This document shows, piece after piece, positions 33,711 through 42,677 of a stretch of DNA of 62,299 nt. How positions within the stretch are numbered: position 1 is the first letter of the stretch; every line of letters starts with the position of its first letter. This DNA is from Streptomyces melanogenes. GTDB lineage: Bacteria; Actinomycetota; Actinomycetes; Streptomycetales; Streptomycetaceae. A program made the translations under genes and the position numbers. The notes under the pieces were generated by a model. It made no database searches and was not told where the DNA came from. It worked only from the letters and a program-made list of their open reading frames with translations. The DNA lies in the NCBI RefSeq assembly GCF_014649795.1, contig NZ_BMTS01000032.1, positions 1-62,299 on the forward strand, written 5' to 3'.

Positions 33711-34985
33711 TCAGCAGGTCGCGTGGGTCGTGGCGAAGCGCCGTTCGACCCGGGCGGCGTGGCTGCCGTACAGCGTCACCGAGACGACGCCGAGGACCGC
33801 GAGCAGGCCGAGCAGGACCGTGGCGGGCCAGCCGCCCGCGTGGAAGGCGATCGCGCCGAGCGTGCCGCCGGCGCTGCTGCCCAGGTAGTACGCGGACTGG
33901 TAGAGCGCCGACGCCTGGGCGCGGCCCGTCTTCGCGGTGCGGCTCACCGAGGAGGAGGCCACCGCGTGGCCCGCGAAGAAGCCCGCGGTGATCAGCACCA
34001 GGCCCGCCAGGACCGCCGCCAGCGTGTCGAGCAGGCTCAGCACCAGACCGGCGGTCGTGGTCGAGACGGCCAGGTAGAGCGCGCCCCGGCGGCCGAGCCG
34101 GGCGACCAGCTGTCCGGCCGCGGCCGAGGAGACCGTACCGACCAGGTAGACCAGGAAGATCGAGCCGACCACGCCCTGCGGGAGGTGGAAGGGCGCGGCG
34201 GTGAGCCGGTAGCCGATCACCGTGTAGACGGCGCCGAACACCGTCATGAAGAGCGCGCCGATCGCGTACAGGCGGACGAGCAGCGGGTCCGCGAGGTGGC
34301 CGCGCACGGTGGCCGCGAGGGCCCGCGGGTCCAGGGGCGCGGCCTTGAAGTGGCGGGAGCGGGGGAGCAGCAGCCGGAACGCCACCGCGCACCCGGCGGC
34401 GAGCAGCCCGACCGCCGCCAGCGCCGCGCGCCAGCCCCACGCCTGGGCCACCCAGCCGGTGAGGATCCGGCCGCTCATGCCGCCGATGGAGTTGCCCGCC
34501 ACGAACAGGCCGATCGCCGCGACCAGCGCCTTGGGCCGCACCTCCTCCGCGAGATAGGCCATCGCGGAGGCGGGCAGCCCGGCGAGCGCCGCGCCCTGCA
34601 CCGCCCGCAGCGCCACCAGCCAGCTCACGTTCGGCGCGAACGGGACCAGCAGCCCCACGGCGACCGCCACAACCAGGGAGACCGTCATCATCCGGGACCG
34701 GCCGAACCGCTCGGACAGCGCGCTCAGCGGCAGTACGCACAGCGCCAGCGCGCCGGTCGCCGCTGACACGGTCCAGCTCGCCGCGGAGGCCGACACCCCC
34801 AAGTCGTCCGAGATCAGCGGGAGAAGGGCCTGGGTGGAGTAGAGGAGGGCGAAGGTCGCGACCCCGGCGGCGAAGAGCGCGAAGCTCATCCGGCGGTAGC
34901 CGGGAGCGCCCGGGAAGAGCTGGTCGGGGGACGGCGCGGTGGAGGCACCCACGGTGGTGGGTGCCCCGGTACTGGCAGGAGGCAT
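33711..34985 (-). CDS. MFS transporter, YnfM/arabinose-efflux type
   Basis: A 424-aa protein with 12 predicted helices after a polar N-terminus. Motif A of the family is LSALSERFGRSRMM in loop 2-3, and GNSIGGMSGRILTGW is typical of the YnfM-like group. It is divergent from a LysR gene with palindromes between, so probably controlled by that regulator. Substrate unknown. Confidence 0.88.
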   Translation of the reverse strand: MPPASTGAPTTVGASTAPSPDQLFPGAPGYRRMSFALFAAGVATFALLYSTQALLPLISDDLGVSASAASWTVSAATGALALCVLPLSALSERFGRSRMMTVSLVVAVAVGLLVPFAPNVSWLVALRAVQGAALAGLPASAMAYLAEEVRPKALVAAIGLFVAGNSIGGMSGRILTGWVAQAWGWRAALAAVGLLAAGCAVAFRLLLPRSRHFKAAPLDPRALAATVRGHLADPLLVRLYAIGALFMTVFGAVYTVIGYRLTAAPFHLPQGVVGSIFLVYLVGTVSSAAAGQLVARLGRRGALYLAVSTTTAGLVLSLLDTLAAVLAGLVLITAGFFAGHAVASSSVSRTAKTGRAQASALYQSAYYLGSSAGGTLGAIAFHAGGWPATVLLGLLAVLGVVSVTLYGSHAARVERRFATTHATC

Positions 34986-35009
34986 GTCTCGACCGTAGGC
35001 CCGGCAGAT

Positions 35010-35056
35010 TTATGCGTCCAATGCATCGAGCGCGCATAATTGATGCGTGTACGCAT
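35010..35056. promoter_or_regulatory. Inverted repeats between MFS and LysR genes
   Basis: TTATGCG (35010-35016) with CGCATAA (35033-35039), and ATGCGT (35043-35048) with ACGCAT (35051-35056). The shared ATGCG half-site in an AT-rich gap fits a LysR recognition and activation site pair. Confidence 0.55.
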
Positions 35057-35083
35057 AAGCACAGCTCAGGCGGGTGTCTGTCA

Positions 35084-36001
35084 TTGAACAGTAACGAAGA
35101 AGACATTGTCACGGTGCTCGCGCCCCGCCTGGCGTACTTCGCCGCGGTCGCCCGCCACGAGCACGTCACGCGCGCGGCGCAGGAGCTCGGGGTGCCCCAG
35201 CCGACGCTCTCGCGGGCCATGGTCCGGCTCGAAGAGGACCTCGGCGTCGCCCTGTTCGCCCGCAAGGGCCGTACGGTCTCGCTCACCCCGGCCGGGCGCA
35301 CCTTCCTCGCCTCGGCCGAGCGCGCCCTGGACGGGGTCGAGCGGGCCGCCGAGTCGGTGCGGGCCGACGCCGACCCGGCCACCGGCAAGGTCGCCTTCGG
35401 CTTCCTGCACACCATGGGCTCCGAGACCGTGCCCGCCCTCATCCGGGCCTTCCGGGTCACCCACCCCCGGGTGCGCTTCACGCTGGTGCAGAACTACGGC
35501 GAGGCGATGATCGAGCGGCTGCGCGCGGGCGACCTCGACCTCTGCCTCACCTCGCCGGTGCCCGACGCGCCCGACCTCGTGGCCCGGCGTCTGGACGAGC
35601 AGCGGCTGCGGCTCGTCGTCCCCGACGACCACCGCCTCGCGGCCCGCAAGCGGGTCCGGCTCGCGGAGGCCGCCGACGAGACGTTCGTGACCCTGGAGCC
35701 CGGCTACGGACTGCGGCGCATCACGGACGACCTGTGCGCGCAGGCCGGGTTCACGCCGAGGGTCGCCTTCGAGGGCGAGGAGGCGGAGACCCTGCGCGGC
35801 CTGGTGGCGGCGGGCCTGGGCGTGGCCCTGCTGCCGCCGCCCGCGTTCGCCCGCCCGGGCGTCGTGGAGCTGACGGTGACGGCGCCGCGCGCGGCCCGCG
35901 AGATCGGCGTGGCTTGGCTGGACGGCCACCCGGACACCCCGCCGGTGGCCGCCTTCAAGGCGTTCCTGCTGTCCCGGCGGGGGCAGTTGCTGCCGGAGTG
36001 A
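35084..36001 (+). CDS. LysR-family transcriptional regulator
   Basis: About 305 aa. N-terminal winged helix: LAYFAAVARHEHVTRAAQEL, VPQPTLSRAMVRLEEDLGVA and TPAGRTFL. The remaining part is a type 2 periplasmic-binding effector domain from GKVAFGFLHTMGSETVPALI. Start could be TTG 35084 (AGGCGGG upstream) or GTG 35114. Divergent from the MFS gene, which it probably regulates; effector unknown. Confidence 0.9.
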   Translation: MNSNEEDIVTVLAPRLAYFAAVARHEHVTRAAQELGVPQPTLSRAMVRLEEDLGVALFARKGRTVSLTPAGRTFLASAERALDGVERAAESVRADADPATGKVAFGFLHTMGSETVPALIRAFRVTHPRVRFTLVQNYGEAMIERLRAGDLDLCLTSPVPDAPDLVARRLDEQRLRLVVPDDHRLAARKRVRLAEAADETFVTLEPGYGLRRITDDLCAQAGFTPRVAFEGEEAETLRGLVAAGLGVALLPPPAFARPGVVELTVTAPRAAREIGVAWLDGHPDTPPVAAFKAFLLSRRGQLLPE

Positions 36002-36025
36002 GCCGTACGGGATCGACGGCTGCGC

Positions 36026-36790
36026 TCACACGTGCAGCGACTTCCCGAATCCCGCCGCCAGCGGCATCCGCAGCCCCAGCGGCGGCGGCGCGGCCAGGGC
36101 GTCGGCGACCGGACGCGCGTACGGGTGTGTGAAGAGCGACCCCTTCACGAAGTCGGCCGCCAGCGCCAGGACTTCGGCCCGGTGCTGGCGCAGGCTGTGC
36201 CCGTCCGAGTGGACCTCGAAGCGGCAGGTGTCGCGGTTGGTCTTCTTGGCGCGCGCGGCGAGCCGGAATGACAACTCCGGGTCGCTGCGGGCGTCGTTGG
36301 TGCCGTGGACTATCAGCACCCGCCGCCCCACGAGCTGCTTCACCGGCTCCGGCTCGGCCGCCACGTCCTCCTCCGGCAGCCAAGGCGCCAGCGAGAGCAC
36401 GCAGTTGACGGCCGAGTGTCCCGCCGCCCGCAGCGCCGCCCGCCCGCCCATCCCGTGCCCGGCGAGGCACACGGGCACGTCCCCGTACCGCCGCACCACC
36501 TCTTCGGCGGCCCACTCGGCGTCCGCCGCGAGCCGCGCGTCGCCGCCGTTCCAGCCGCGCCCCCGGTAGCGGACGAGGTGCGCCACGAGTCCGTCGTCCC
36601 GCCCCGCCCGGGCGAGCCGGCGGGCCAACGGCAGTGCCGAGGCGTACGAGACGGGCGAAGGGCGGCGCGCCGAGACGGGGTCGCCGTCCGGCAGCACCAG
36701 CACCACACCGCCGACCGAGGAGCCGGCGCCGCTCGCACCGACGGGCCGTCCGAGCCGGGCAGCAGGCAGGGAAGTCGCATGCTGTGCCAT
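36026..36790 (-). CDS. Alpha/beta-hydrolase-fold protein lacking the usual nucleophile
   Basis: A 254-aa protein of the alpha/beta hydrolase (dienelactone hydrolase-like) fold, but the nucleophile elbow, normally G-x-S-x-G, reads LAGHGMGGRAAL with Gly in the Ser position. The acid (HGTNDARSDPE) and the histidine (HSDGHSLRQHRAE) regions are kept. It may be a non-catalytic relative or use other chemistry. ATG 36790. It diverges from add, with operator 4 between, but lies on the far side of it. Confidence 0.75.
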   Translation of the reverse strand: MAQHATSLPAARLGRPVGASGAGSSVGGVVLVLPDGDPVSARRPSPVSYASALPLARRLARAGRDDGLVAHLVRYRGRGWNGGDARLAADAEWAAEEVVRRYGDVPVCLAGHGMGGRAALRAAGHSAVNCVLSLAPWLPEEDVAAEPEPVKQLVGRRVLIVHGTNDARSDPELSFRLAARAKKTNRDTCRFEVHSDGHSLRQHRAEVLALAADFVKGSLFTHPYARPVADALAAPPPLGLRMPLAAGFGKSLHV

Positions 36791-36876
36791 GACAGAACAG
36801 TCTCAGAAGGCGAGGTGTACTCCACCCGTCCGCGCGGTCACTGTTACGTATCGGCAACCGAGCGACTCCCGGCGAT

Positions 36877-36888
36877 CTACGCGCGTAG
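36877..36888. promoter_or_regulatory. Nucleoside-regulon operator 4, before add
   Basis: Exact CTACGCGCGTAG, four bases before a -10-like TAGCAT (36893-36898), which is six bases before the add ATG. A repressor here would cover the promoter. Confidence 0.8.
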
Positions 36889-36904
36889 GGGCTAGCATGC
36901 GCAG

Positions 36905-38059
36905 ATGACGAGCCAGACCACCGACGTACCGACCACGGACCAGATCCGCCGCGCCCCGAAGGTGCTGCTCCACGACCACCTCGACGGCGGTCTGCGTCCT
37001 GGCACCATCATCGAGATCGCTCAAGAGACCGGGTACACCGGTCTGCCCGAGACCGAGGCCGACAAGCTCGGCATCTGGTTCCGGGAAGCCGCCGACTCCG
37101 GTTCCCTGGAGCGGTATCTGGAGACCTTCGCGCACACCTGCGCCGTCATGCAGACCCGCGACGCGCTGTTCCGCGTCGCCGCCGAGTGCGCCGAGGACCT
37201 GGCCGAGGACGGGGTCGTCTACGCCGAGGTGCGGTACGCGCCGGAGCAGCACCTGGAGCAGGGGCTGACGCTCCAGCAGGTCGTGGAGGCCGTCAACGAC
37301 GGCTTCCGGGAGGGCGAGCGGCGGGCCCGCGCCAACGGGCACCGGATCCGCGTCGGCGCGCTCCTGACCGCCATGCGGCACGCCGCCCGCGCCCTGGAGA
37401 TCGCCGAACTCGCCAACACCTACCGGGACTCGGGCGTCGTCGGCTTCGACATCGCGGGCGCCGAGGCGGGCTTCCCGCCCACCCGCCACCTGGACGCGTT
37501 CGAGTACCTCAAGCGCGAGAACAACCACTTCACCATCCACGCGGGCGAGGCCTTCGGCCTGCCGTCGATCTGGCAGGCGCTCCAGTGGTGCGGCGCCGAC
37601 CGGCTCGGCCACGGGGTGCGGATCATCGACGACATCGAGGTCGCCGAGGACGGCACCGTGAAGCTGGGTCGGCTCGCCTCGTACGTACGGGACAAGCGCA
37701 TCCCGCTGGAGATGTGCCCGACGTCCAACCTCCAGACCGGCGCCGCCGCTTCGTACGCCGAGCACCCGATCGGGCTGCTGCGCCGGCTCCACTTCCGGGC
37801 CACCGTGAACACCGACAACCGCCTGATGAGCGGCACCAGCATGAGCGAGGAATTCGAGCGGCTGACCGAGGCGTTCGGCTACACGCTCGACGACATGCAG
37901 TGGTTCACCGTCAATGCGATGAAATCAGCGTTCATTCCTTTCGACGAACGCCTCGCCATGATCAATGACGTCATCAAGCCCGGCTATGCCGAGCTGAAAT
38001 CCGAATGGCTGTTCAAGCAGACCGCCGCGACCAGCGGGTCTACCCCGCCCATGGGCTGA
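36905..38059 (+). CDS. add: Adenosine deaminase
   Basis: Deaminates adenosine and deoxyadenosine to inosine and deoxyinosine. The 384-aa protein has the zinc-site histidines in LLHDHLDGGLRP, the substrate region FDIAGAEAGFPP, H and E of FTIHAGEAFG, RLGHGVRI, and the C-terminal metal Asp in TVNTDNRLMSGTSMSEEF. ATG 36905 lies where the transcript should start (-10 TAGCAT ends seven bases before), and no ribosome binding site is evident, so the mRNA is probably leaderless. Confidence 0.95.
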   Translation: MTSQTTDVPTTDQIRRAPKVLLHDHLDGGLRPGTIIEIAQETGYTGLPETEADKLGIWFREAADSGSLERYLETFAHTCAVMQTRDALFRVAAECAEDLAEDGVVYAEVRYAPEQHLEQGLTLQQVVEAVNDGFREGERRARANGHRIRVGALLTAMRHAARALEIAELANTYRDSGVVGFDIAGAEAGFPPTRHLDAFEYLKRENNHFTIHAGEAFGLPSIWQALQWCGADRLGHGVRIIDDIEVAEDGTVKLGRLASYVRDKRIPLEMCPTSNLQTGAAASYAEHPIGLLRRLHFRATVNTDNRLMSGTSMSEEFERLTEAFGYTLDDMQWFTVNAMKSAFIPFDERLAMINDVIKPGYAELKSEWLFKQTAATSGSTPPMG

Positions 38060-38074
38060 TCGGATAAATCGCTG

Positions 38075-38106
38075 AACGGCCGGGAGGAGCAATTCCCGGC
38101 CGTTTT
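38075..38106 (+). terminator. Intrinsic terminator after add
   Basis: AACGGCCGGGA (38075-38085) and TCCCGGCCGTT (38094-38104), a perfect 11-bp stem running into TTTT. Confidence 0.9.
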
Positions 38107-38192
38107 CCGTGGTTTCACGTGTTTGCGGGGCGAGTGGCGGCGTGACTAGCTTGCAGAGCCGCTCACATCCCCTTCCCTAGGATGAATTCCAG

Positions 38193-38516
38193 ATGAAGCA
38201 GTCTGCCGTCAAGTCGCTCGGTGCCGCCGCCGTCGGTGTCGCTTTCGCCGCCGCTGCCGCCGGTACGGCCTCCGCCGCGCCCGCCATCGCGGGCGTGCCC
38301 GAGCTCCCCGCCCTCTCGGGCCTGACCAAGACGCTGCCCGTCGAGGGCGTCACCGACAATCTCCCGACGGGTGCCCCGGAGTCGCTGGCCGCCGGTCAGA
38401 ACGCCCTCGCCCAGGGCACGTCCGCGATCGGGGACCCCAACCCGGTGAAGGGCCTCCTCGGCGGCCTGCCGGTCGGCGGAGCCCTGGGCGGTGGCCTGCC
38501 CGGCCTCGGCGGCTGA
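38193..38516 (+). CDS. Small secreted protein
   Basis: A 107-aa precursor with a Sec signal peptide (KSLGAAAVGVAFAAAAAGTASA, cleavage about residue 28). The mature part of about 80 residues is rich in Gly, Pro, Leu and Ala and ends in a glycine repeat (LGGLPVGGALGGGLPGLGG). No cysteine and no domain I recognise. AGGATG precedes the start by about 11 bases. A 16-bp perfect hairpin follows. A second protein of this general kind lies at 45293-45712. Confidence 0.75.
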   Translation: MKQSAVKSLGAAAVGVAFAAAAAGTASAAPAIAGVPELPALSGLTKTLPVEGVTDNLPTGAPESLAAGQNALAQGTSAIGDPNPVKGLLGGLPVGGALGGGLPGLGG

Positions 38517-38557
38517 TGGCCGAAACGTACCGCCTGGCGGTGCTTTGAGGCGTTGTG

Positions 38558-38593
38558 GTGGGGCGCACACCCGGTCGCGGGTGTGCGCCCCAC
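38558..38593 (+). terminator. Perfect 16-bp hairpin terminator
   Basis: GTGGGGCGCACACCCG (38558-38573) and CGGGTGTGCGCCCCAC (38578-38593) with a 4-nt loop, after the small secreted protein gene. Confidence 0.9.
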
Positions 38594-38655
38594 CGCGTCT
38601 GTGTCAGGATCGCGGCTCGTACGCTGGTTATTGACAGGTGAGTAGGGTTCCGACG

Positions 38656-39378
38656 ATGCGTGTGCAGGCGACTTGGCGTGCCGTACTGGTGACGGCGTCG
38701 GCGCTGTTCCTCACCACCGCGTGCGGCGCTTCGGGCGGCGGGTCCGACGGCAAGGCCTCCGCGCCCGCCCCGAAGGGCTCCTCGGCCACCGCGCGGACCG
38801 CGCTCCAGCGGGCCGCCCTCGAACAGGGCGACGTGCCCGGCTATCAGGTCTCCGCCGACACCACCGCCCAGGGCCGGTCCCGCCCGCAGGCCGACCGCAA
38901 GCCGTGCCAGCCGCTCGCCGACGTCATGGGCGACCAGCCGAACCCGCAGGCGCGCGAGACGGTCAACCGGGGCCTCGGCTCCCAGCGCAAGCTCGGCCTC
39001 GCGGTCGCGGCGTCGCTCAGTACGTACGCGCGCCCCGACGCCGAGAAGCTGATCAGGGACCTGCGCGCGGCGGTCGCCACCTGCACCGGATTCAAGGTCG
39101 AACTGGGCGGGACGAGCTCCACGTACGGGCGCGTCCAGGTGCGGCCGTACCGGATCGGCGGTGACGAGTCGGTGAGCTGGTCCGCGTCGTCCACGCAGGT
39201 CAACGTGGAGACGCCGGTCCACATCGTGGTGGTGCGCCAGGGCGCCACGATCGTGCGGTTCATGACGATCAACCTCGGCGCGCCGGTCCAGGGCAGGGCC
39301 CAGGAGCTGGTCGAGGTGCCGCGGGACGTGGCGGACAAGCAGCTGGAGAAGGTACGCCGGGTGCTGTCGGCCCCCTAG
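38656..39378 (+). CDS. Lipoprotein of unknown function
   Basis: A 240-aa lipoprotein precursor with lipobox LTTAC near residue 24, a Ser/Lys/Pro linker, then a globular domain with two cysteines (RKPCQPLADVMG and VATCTGFKVEL) that could form a disulfide. ALEQGDVPGYQVS at its start resembles secreted sensor-like domains of actinobacteria. No catalytic motif. ATG 38656 was chosen over GTG 38638, which would put extra residues before the signal. Confidence 0.7.
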   Translation: MRVQATWRAVLVTASALFLTTACGASGGGSDGKASAPAPKGSSATARTALQRAALEQGDVPGYQVSADTTAQGRSRPQADRKPCQPLADVMGDQPNPQARETVNRGLGSQRKLGLAVAASLSTYARPDAEKLIRDLRAAVATCTGFKVELGGTSSTYGRVQVRPYRIGGDESVSWSASSTQVNVETPVHIVVVRQGATIVRFMTINLGAPVQGRAQELVEVPRDVADKQLEKVRRVLSAP

Positions 39379-39382
39379 GGGT

Positions 39383-39601
39383 TCACCAGGCGGTGCTGGG
39401 GGTGCTCTGGGCGCCGGAGCCCTTCTCGTTCGGGAAGAGGATCCACAGCGCGATGTAGAGCAGGAACTGAGGGCCCGGCAGCAGGCACGAGAGCACGAAG
39501 ATCACGCGCATGGTGGTGGCCGAGGTGCCGAAGCGCCGCGCCAGCGCCGCGCACACTCCGCCGATCATCCGTCCGTCGCGGGGGCGGGCAAGGGTGGCCA
39601 T
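39383..39601 (-). CDS. PspC-domain membrane protein
   Basis: A 72-aa single PspC domain: LARPRDGRMIGGVCAALARR, GTSATTMRVIFVLSCLLPG and FLLYIALWILFPNE, with one or two membrane helices. PspC proteins take part in envelope stress responses; here there is no kinase domain attached. AAGGAG precedes the ATG. Confidence 0.85.
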   Translation of the reverse strand: MATLARPRDGRMIGGVCAALARRFGTSATTMRVIFVLSCLLPGPQFLLYIALWILFPNEKGSGAQSTPSTAW

Positions 39602-39675
39602 GAGGTGCTCCTTCGGTTCGGGAGGTGGTCTGTGATGTCTCCATCCTCCCGTCCCGAACCGGGCAAAGCGTCGGA

Positions 39676-40203
39676 CTACGGGGCGATCCCGACCCTGGGA
39701 ATCGTCGGGGTACGACCCTGAGCCGGAGCCTGTACGGGGACGCGCCGCCGCAGTGCGATGCGCCCGGCGGGGACGACGGCGATGTGCGCGAACGCCGCGC
39801 CCGCGGTGTTCAGGAGCAGCGCGTCCACGTCGGCGACCTGCCCCGGTACGGAGGTCTGGAGCAGGGCGATGCCGAGCGAGACGAGTGCGGCGGCGGCGGT
39901 CGTCCGCAGGAGCGAGCCCACGGGGGAGACGTCCAGCCGTCCCCCGATGAGCGGCAGCAGTACGCCGAGCGGGGCGAGCAGGAGCAGCCCCTCCCCGATG
40001 CGGTGCGCGGCCTCCAGGGAGCCCAGTGCCAGGTCGGCGCGGATTCCGGCGAGCGGGGTGAGGTTGGGTGCGGTCACCCACATGACGTCGCGGGGTCTCA
40101 GCGTGAGCCATGCGACCAGCGCCATGTGCGCGAGGAGGATCGCGCAGCCCGCCACGCGGAACCGGATGGCGGCGCGGCCGCCTGCACCATGACGCTGTTG
40201 CAC
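39676..40203 (-). CDS. VanZ-family membrane protein
   Basis: A 175-aa protein with four or five membrane helices. TLRPRDVMWVTAPNLTPLAG, the EGLLLLAPLGVLLPLI helix and QTSVPGQVADVDALLLNTAG match the VanZ-like domain (D and N of ADVDALLLNT are conserved). GTG 40203 follows a G-rich stretch; TTG 40212 is possible. VanZ relatives are linked to glycopeptide resistance, but no van genes are nearby. Confidence 0.8.
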   Translation of the reverse strand: MQQRHGAGGRAAIRFRVAGCAILLAHMALVAWLTLRPRDVMWVTAPNLTPLAGIRADLALGSLEAAHRIGEGLLLLAPLGVLLPLIGGRLDVSPVGSLLRTTAAAALVSLGIALLQTSVPGQVADVDALLLNTAGAAFAHIAVVPAGRIALRRRVPVQAPAQGRTPTIPRVGIAP

Positions 40204-40517
40204 GCCCCCCAAGACGCACGGGGCTGCGCGATCGGTTCCGCGTTCCCGGTGGCGGGGCCCCAGACCCCCTTCCCGGCCTGCGGCCGGGCGGCTTGGTTCT
40301 TCGTCCGCGGGCCGTCCCCAACTGGTCGCGCAGTTCCCCGCGCCCCTTAAATGCGCCCCTTCGGGGCGCTCCTAGGGGCGCGGGGAACTGCGCGACCAGC
40401 CACCCACGGTCCGCAGACGAACGCGAAGCGGGGTGCAGGGGCCGCAGGCCCCGCTCGGGGGTCCGGGGGCGTAGCCCACGGGAGAGCCACCTTCACCCCC
40501 ACCCACCCCCGGAGGGT
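40204..40517. other. Gene-free 314-bp region with repeat pair and GC-rich hairpins
   Basis: Holds the inverted repeat pair at 40322-40401 and a further hairpin near 40428-40456 (AGCGGGG paired with CCCCGCT, with GGGGCC/GGCCCC inside). I see no coding region. The VanZ gene's promoter should lie near 40204-40300. Confidence 0.6.
40322..40401. repeat. Inverted pair of dispersed repeats, copies 7 and 8
   Basis: Copy 7 (40322-40347) and copy 8 (40374-40401) flank only 26 bp, which itself forms GCGCCCC-TTC-GGGGCGC. The whole 80 bp could fold into one long hairpin. Copy 8 reads in the sense of the lipoprotein gene that ends at 40518; copy 7 has no + strand gene before it. Confidence 0.9.
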
Positions 40518-41147
40518 TTAGGGAAGGGGCGGGGTGGGGGAGCTGCCCCCGGAGGGGTGGAGCGCCTCGCCCAGCGTGGGCGACGTGTCCGGGCGGGACT
40601 TCATCTCCGCCGTGCACGCGTAGCCCCGCGCCGGGTCCTCGCCAGGACCGCCCAGGACCACCTGCTGCGTCCCCGACGACGTCGGCGTGTTCTCGGCGTA
40701 CGTGCAGACGATCTGCGACAGGGAAAGGGCAGGCAGATCCTCCGGGCGGCGCGAGAGGCGCAGCGCCCCCGCCGGGTCCCCCCGACGCGCCCCCGTCACC
40801 GTCAGCGGCCCCCGCACATCCGTCGTGTACCCCGCCGCCTTCTCGTCCCCCGCCGGCGCGACCTCCAGCTCCGCGAGCAGCGCCTCCGCGAACCGGAGCC
40901 GGTCGGCCGACGCCCGGCCCTCCGGAATCCGCACCGACCGCTCGGCCGACACCAGCTGCGCCCCGCACACCAGATACACCCGGACCGTCACGCCCTCGAA
41001 CTGCGGCGTCACCGAGTTCCCCGGCACCTCGCACGGCACCCGCGACGGCGCGGGCCCCGCGTCCACCGGCACCGCGGTGGGCCGGATGCCGCACCCGGTG
41101 AGCGCGGCGAGGGACAGCAGCGCGGCGCCCAGCAGCTTCGCCCTCAC
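40518..41147 (-). CDS. Lipoprotein encoded downstream of afsQ2
   Basis: A 209-aa precursor with lipobox LTGC (C19). The mature part has cysteines in VPCEVPG, LVCGAQL, SQIVCTY and YACTAEM, so two disulfides are possible, and ends in a Ser/Pro tail. GTG start overlaps the afsQ2 stop (GTGA), so it is translated together with the kinase and may modulate signal sensing. That role is inference from the overlap; no known domain. Confidence 0.75.
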   Translation of the reverse strand: MRAKLLGAALLSLAALTGCGIRPTAVPVDAGPAPSRVPCEVPGNSVTPQFEGVTVRVYLVCGAQLVSAERSVRIPEGRASADRLRFAEALLAELEVAPAGDEKAAGYTTDVRGPLTVTGARRGDPAGALRLSRRPEDLPALSLSQIVCTYAENTPTSSGTQQVVLGGPGEDPARGYACTAEMKSRPDTSPTLGEALHPSGGSSPTPPLP

Positions 41148-42634
41148 GCCTCCTCACCCCCACCGCGCGGCAGCCGCAGCACGAACACCGCACCGCCCTC
41201 GGGCGAGTTCGCGGCCGTGATGTCACCGCCGTGGATGTGCGCGTTCTCCATCGCGATGGACAGGCCCAGACCGCTGCCCTCCGACCGGGGCCGGGACGCG
41301 CTCGCCTTGTAGAACCGGTCGAACACGTGCGGCAGCACCTCCTCCGGGATGCCGGGCCCGTGGTCCCGTACCGAGATCACCAGCTCCTCGCCCTCCACCC
41401 GCACCGACACCCGCACCGGGGACCCGCCGTGCTTGAGCGCGTTCCCGATCAGGTTGGCCAGGATCACGTCCAGGCGGCGCGGGTCGAGCCGCGCCATGAT
41501 GCCGCGTTCGGCGTCCAGGTCCACCGCGTCCAGCCAGGCCCGCGCGTCGATGCACGCGGTGATCTGGTCGGCGATGTCCACGTTGTCCAGGACGAGCCGG
41601 GCCGTACCGGCGTCGAAGCGCGTGACCTCCATCAGGTTCTCGACCAGGACGTTCAGCCGCCGCGTCTCGGAGACCACCAGCTGCACGGCCGGCGCGATCA
41701 TCGGGTCGAGGCTGTCCGCCTCGTCCTCCAGGACCTCGGTGACGGCGGTGAGGGCGGTCAGCGGCGTACGCAGCTCGTGCGACATGTCGGCGACGAACCG
41801 GCGGCTCGCCTCCTCCCGTGCGCTCATGTCGCTGACCTTCTTCTCCAGGCTCTCGGCCGTCTTGTTGAACGTCCGCGACAGATCGGCCAGTTCGTCCGTG
41901 CCCGAGACCCGCAGCCGGGTGTCGAGCTTGCCCTCGCCGAGCTGGCGGGCCGCGTCGCCCAGCCGCTGCACCGGCCGCAGCACGGTCGTCGCGGCGGCCT
42001 GCGCGAGCAGCGCGGAGCCGAGCAGTGCGAGCCCGGTGGCGATGCCCAGCGACCAGGCCAGCGAGTTGAGGTCCTGGCGCTCCTGGTCGAGCGAGGCGAG
42101 CATGTAGCCGGTGGCGCCGCCGCCGATGATCCGCGTGCCGCCCACCAGGTAGGGCTTGCCGCGCAGGGTCCGGCGCTGCCAGAACAGGTGGTACGGATAG
42201 TCGTTGCTGTCCGTGACCTTCTGCTTCTTGTTCACCGCCTCCTGGAGCGAGTCGGGTACGTCGTCGAGCGTGAAGCGGTCCACGTCGGACGCCCCCACGA
42301 TCGGCTTGCCCGGGTCGCGCTGGTCCACCAGGAGCACCTGGTAGCCGGAGCTGACGTGGTAGCCGGAGCGGCTGCTGGCCGCCATCTGCTGGGCGGTGGT
42401 CTGCAGGTCGCGGGCGGTGGGCTGGAGCGGCAGCGAGGCCGCCCGGTTCTGCATCTCCTGCCGGAAGTCGCCGAGCGCCGCGTCCTGCGTACGCACCAGC
42501 ACGGCCTCGCGGTTGAGCCAGTACGCGATCCCCGACGCGGACACCGCGGCGGTCAGCGCGACGAGCGCGAACACGACGACCAGACGCAGGCGCAGACTGG
42601 TCCAGCGGAGGCCGGCGAGTATCGCCTTCTTCAC
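41144..42634 (-). CDS. afsQ2: Two-component sensor histidine kinase AfsQ2
   Basis: A 496-aa membrane kinase: helix 1 about residues 17-38, extracellular sensor to about 190, helix 2, HAMP (TTVLRPVQRLGDAARQL), dimerisation domain with the phospho-accepting His in MSHELRTPLTALTAV, then the ATPase boxes NLIGNALKHGG, DHGPGIPEE and GSGLGLSIAM. Its position between afsQ1 and the lipoprotein, with sigQ divergent, identifies it as AfsQ2, known in S. coelicolor for nitrogen- and glutamate-dependent control of antibiotics. Confidence 0.93.
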   Translation of the reverse strand: MKKAILAGLRWTSLRLRLVVVFALVALTAAVSASGIAYWLNREAVLVRTQDAALGDFRQEMQNRAASLPLQPTARDLQTTAQQMAASSRSGYHVSSGYQVLLVDQRDPGKPIVGASDVDRFTLDDVPDSLQEAVNKKQKVTDSNDYPYHLFWQRRTLRGKPYLVGGTRIIGGGATGYMLASLDQERQDLNSLAWSLGIATGLALLGSALLAQAAATTVLRPVQRLGDAARQLGEGKLDTRLRVSGTDELADLSRTFNKTAESLEKKVSDMSAREEASRRFVADMSHELRTPLTALTAVTEVLEDEADSLDPMIAPAVQLVVSETRRLNVLVENLMEVTRFDAGTARLVLDNVDIADQITACIDARAWLDAVDLDAERGIMARLDPRRLDVILANLIGNALKHGGSPVRVSVRVEGEELVISVRDHGPGIPEEVLPHVFDRFYKASASRPRSEGSGLGLSIAMENAHIHGGDITAANSPEGGAVFVLRLPRGGGEEA

Positions 42635-42677
42635 GTTCCGAATCGCTGCTTTCTTGGGTTCGTCCGCTGGGGCGGGG

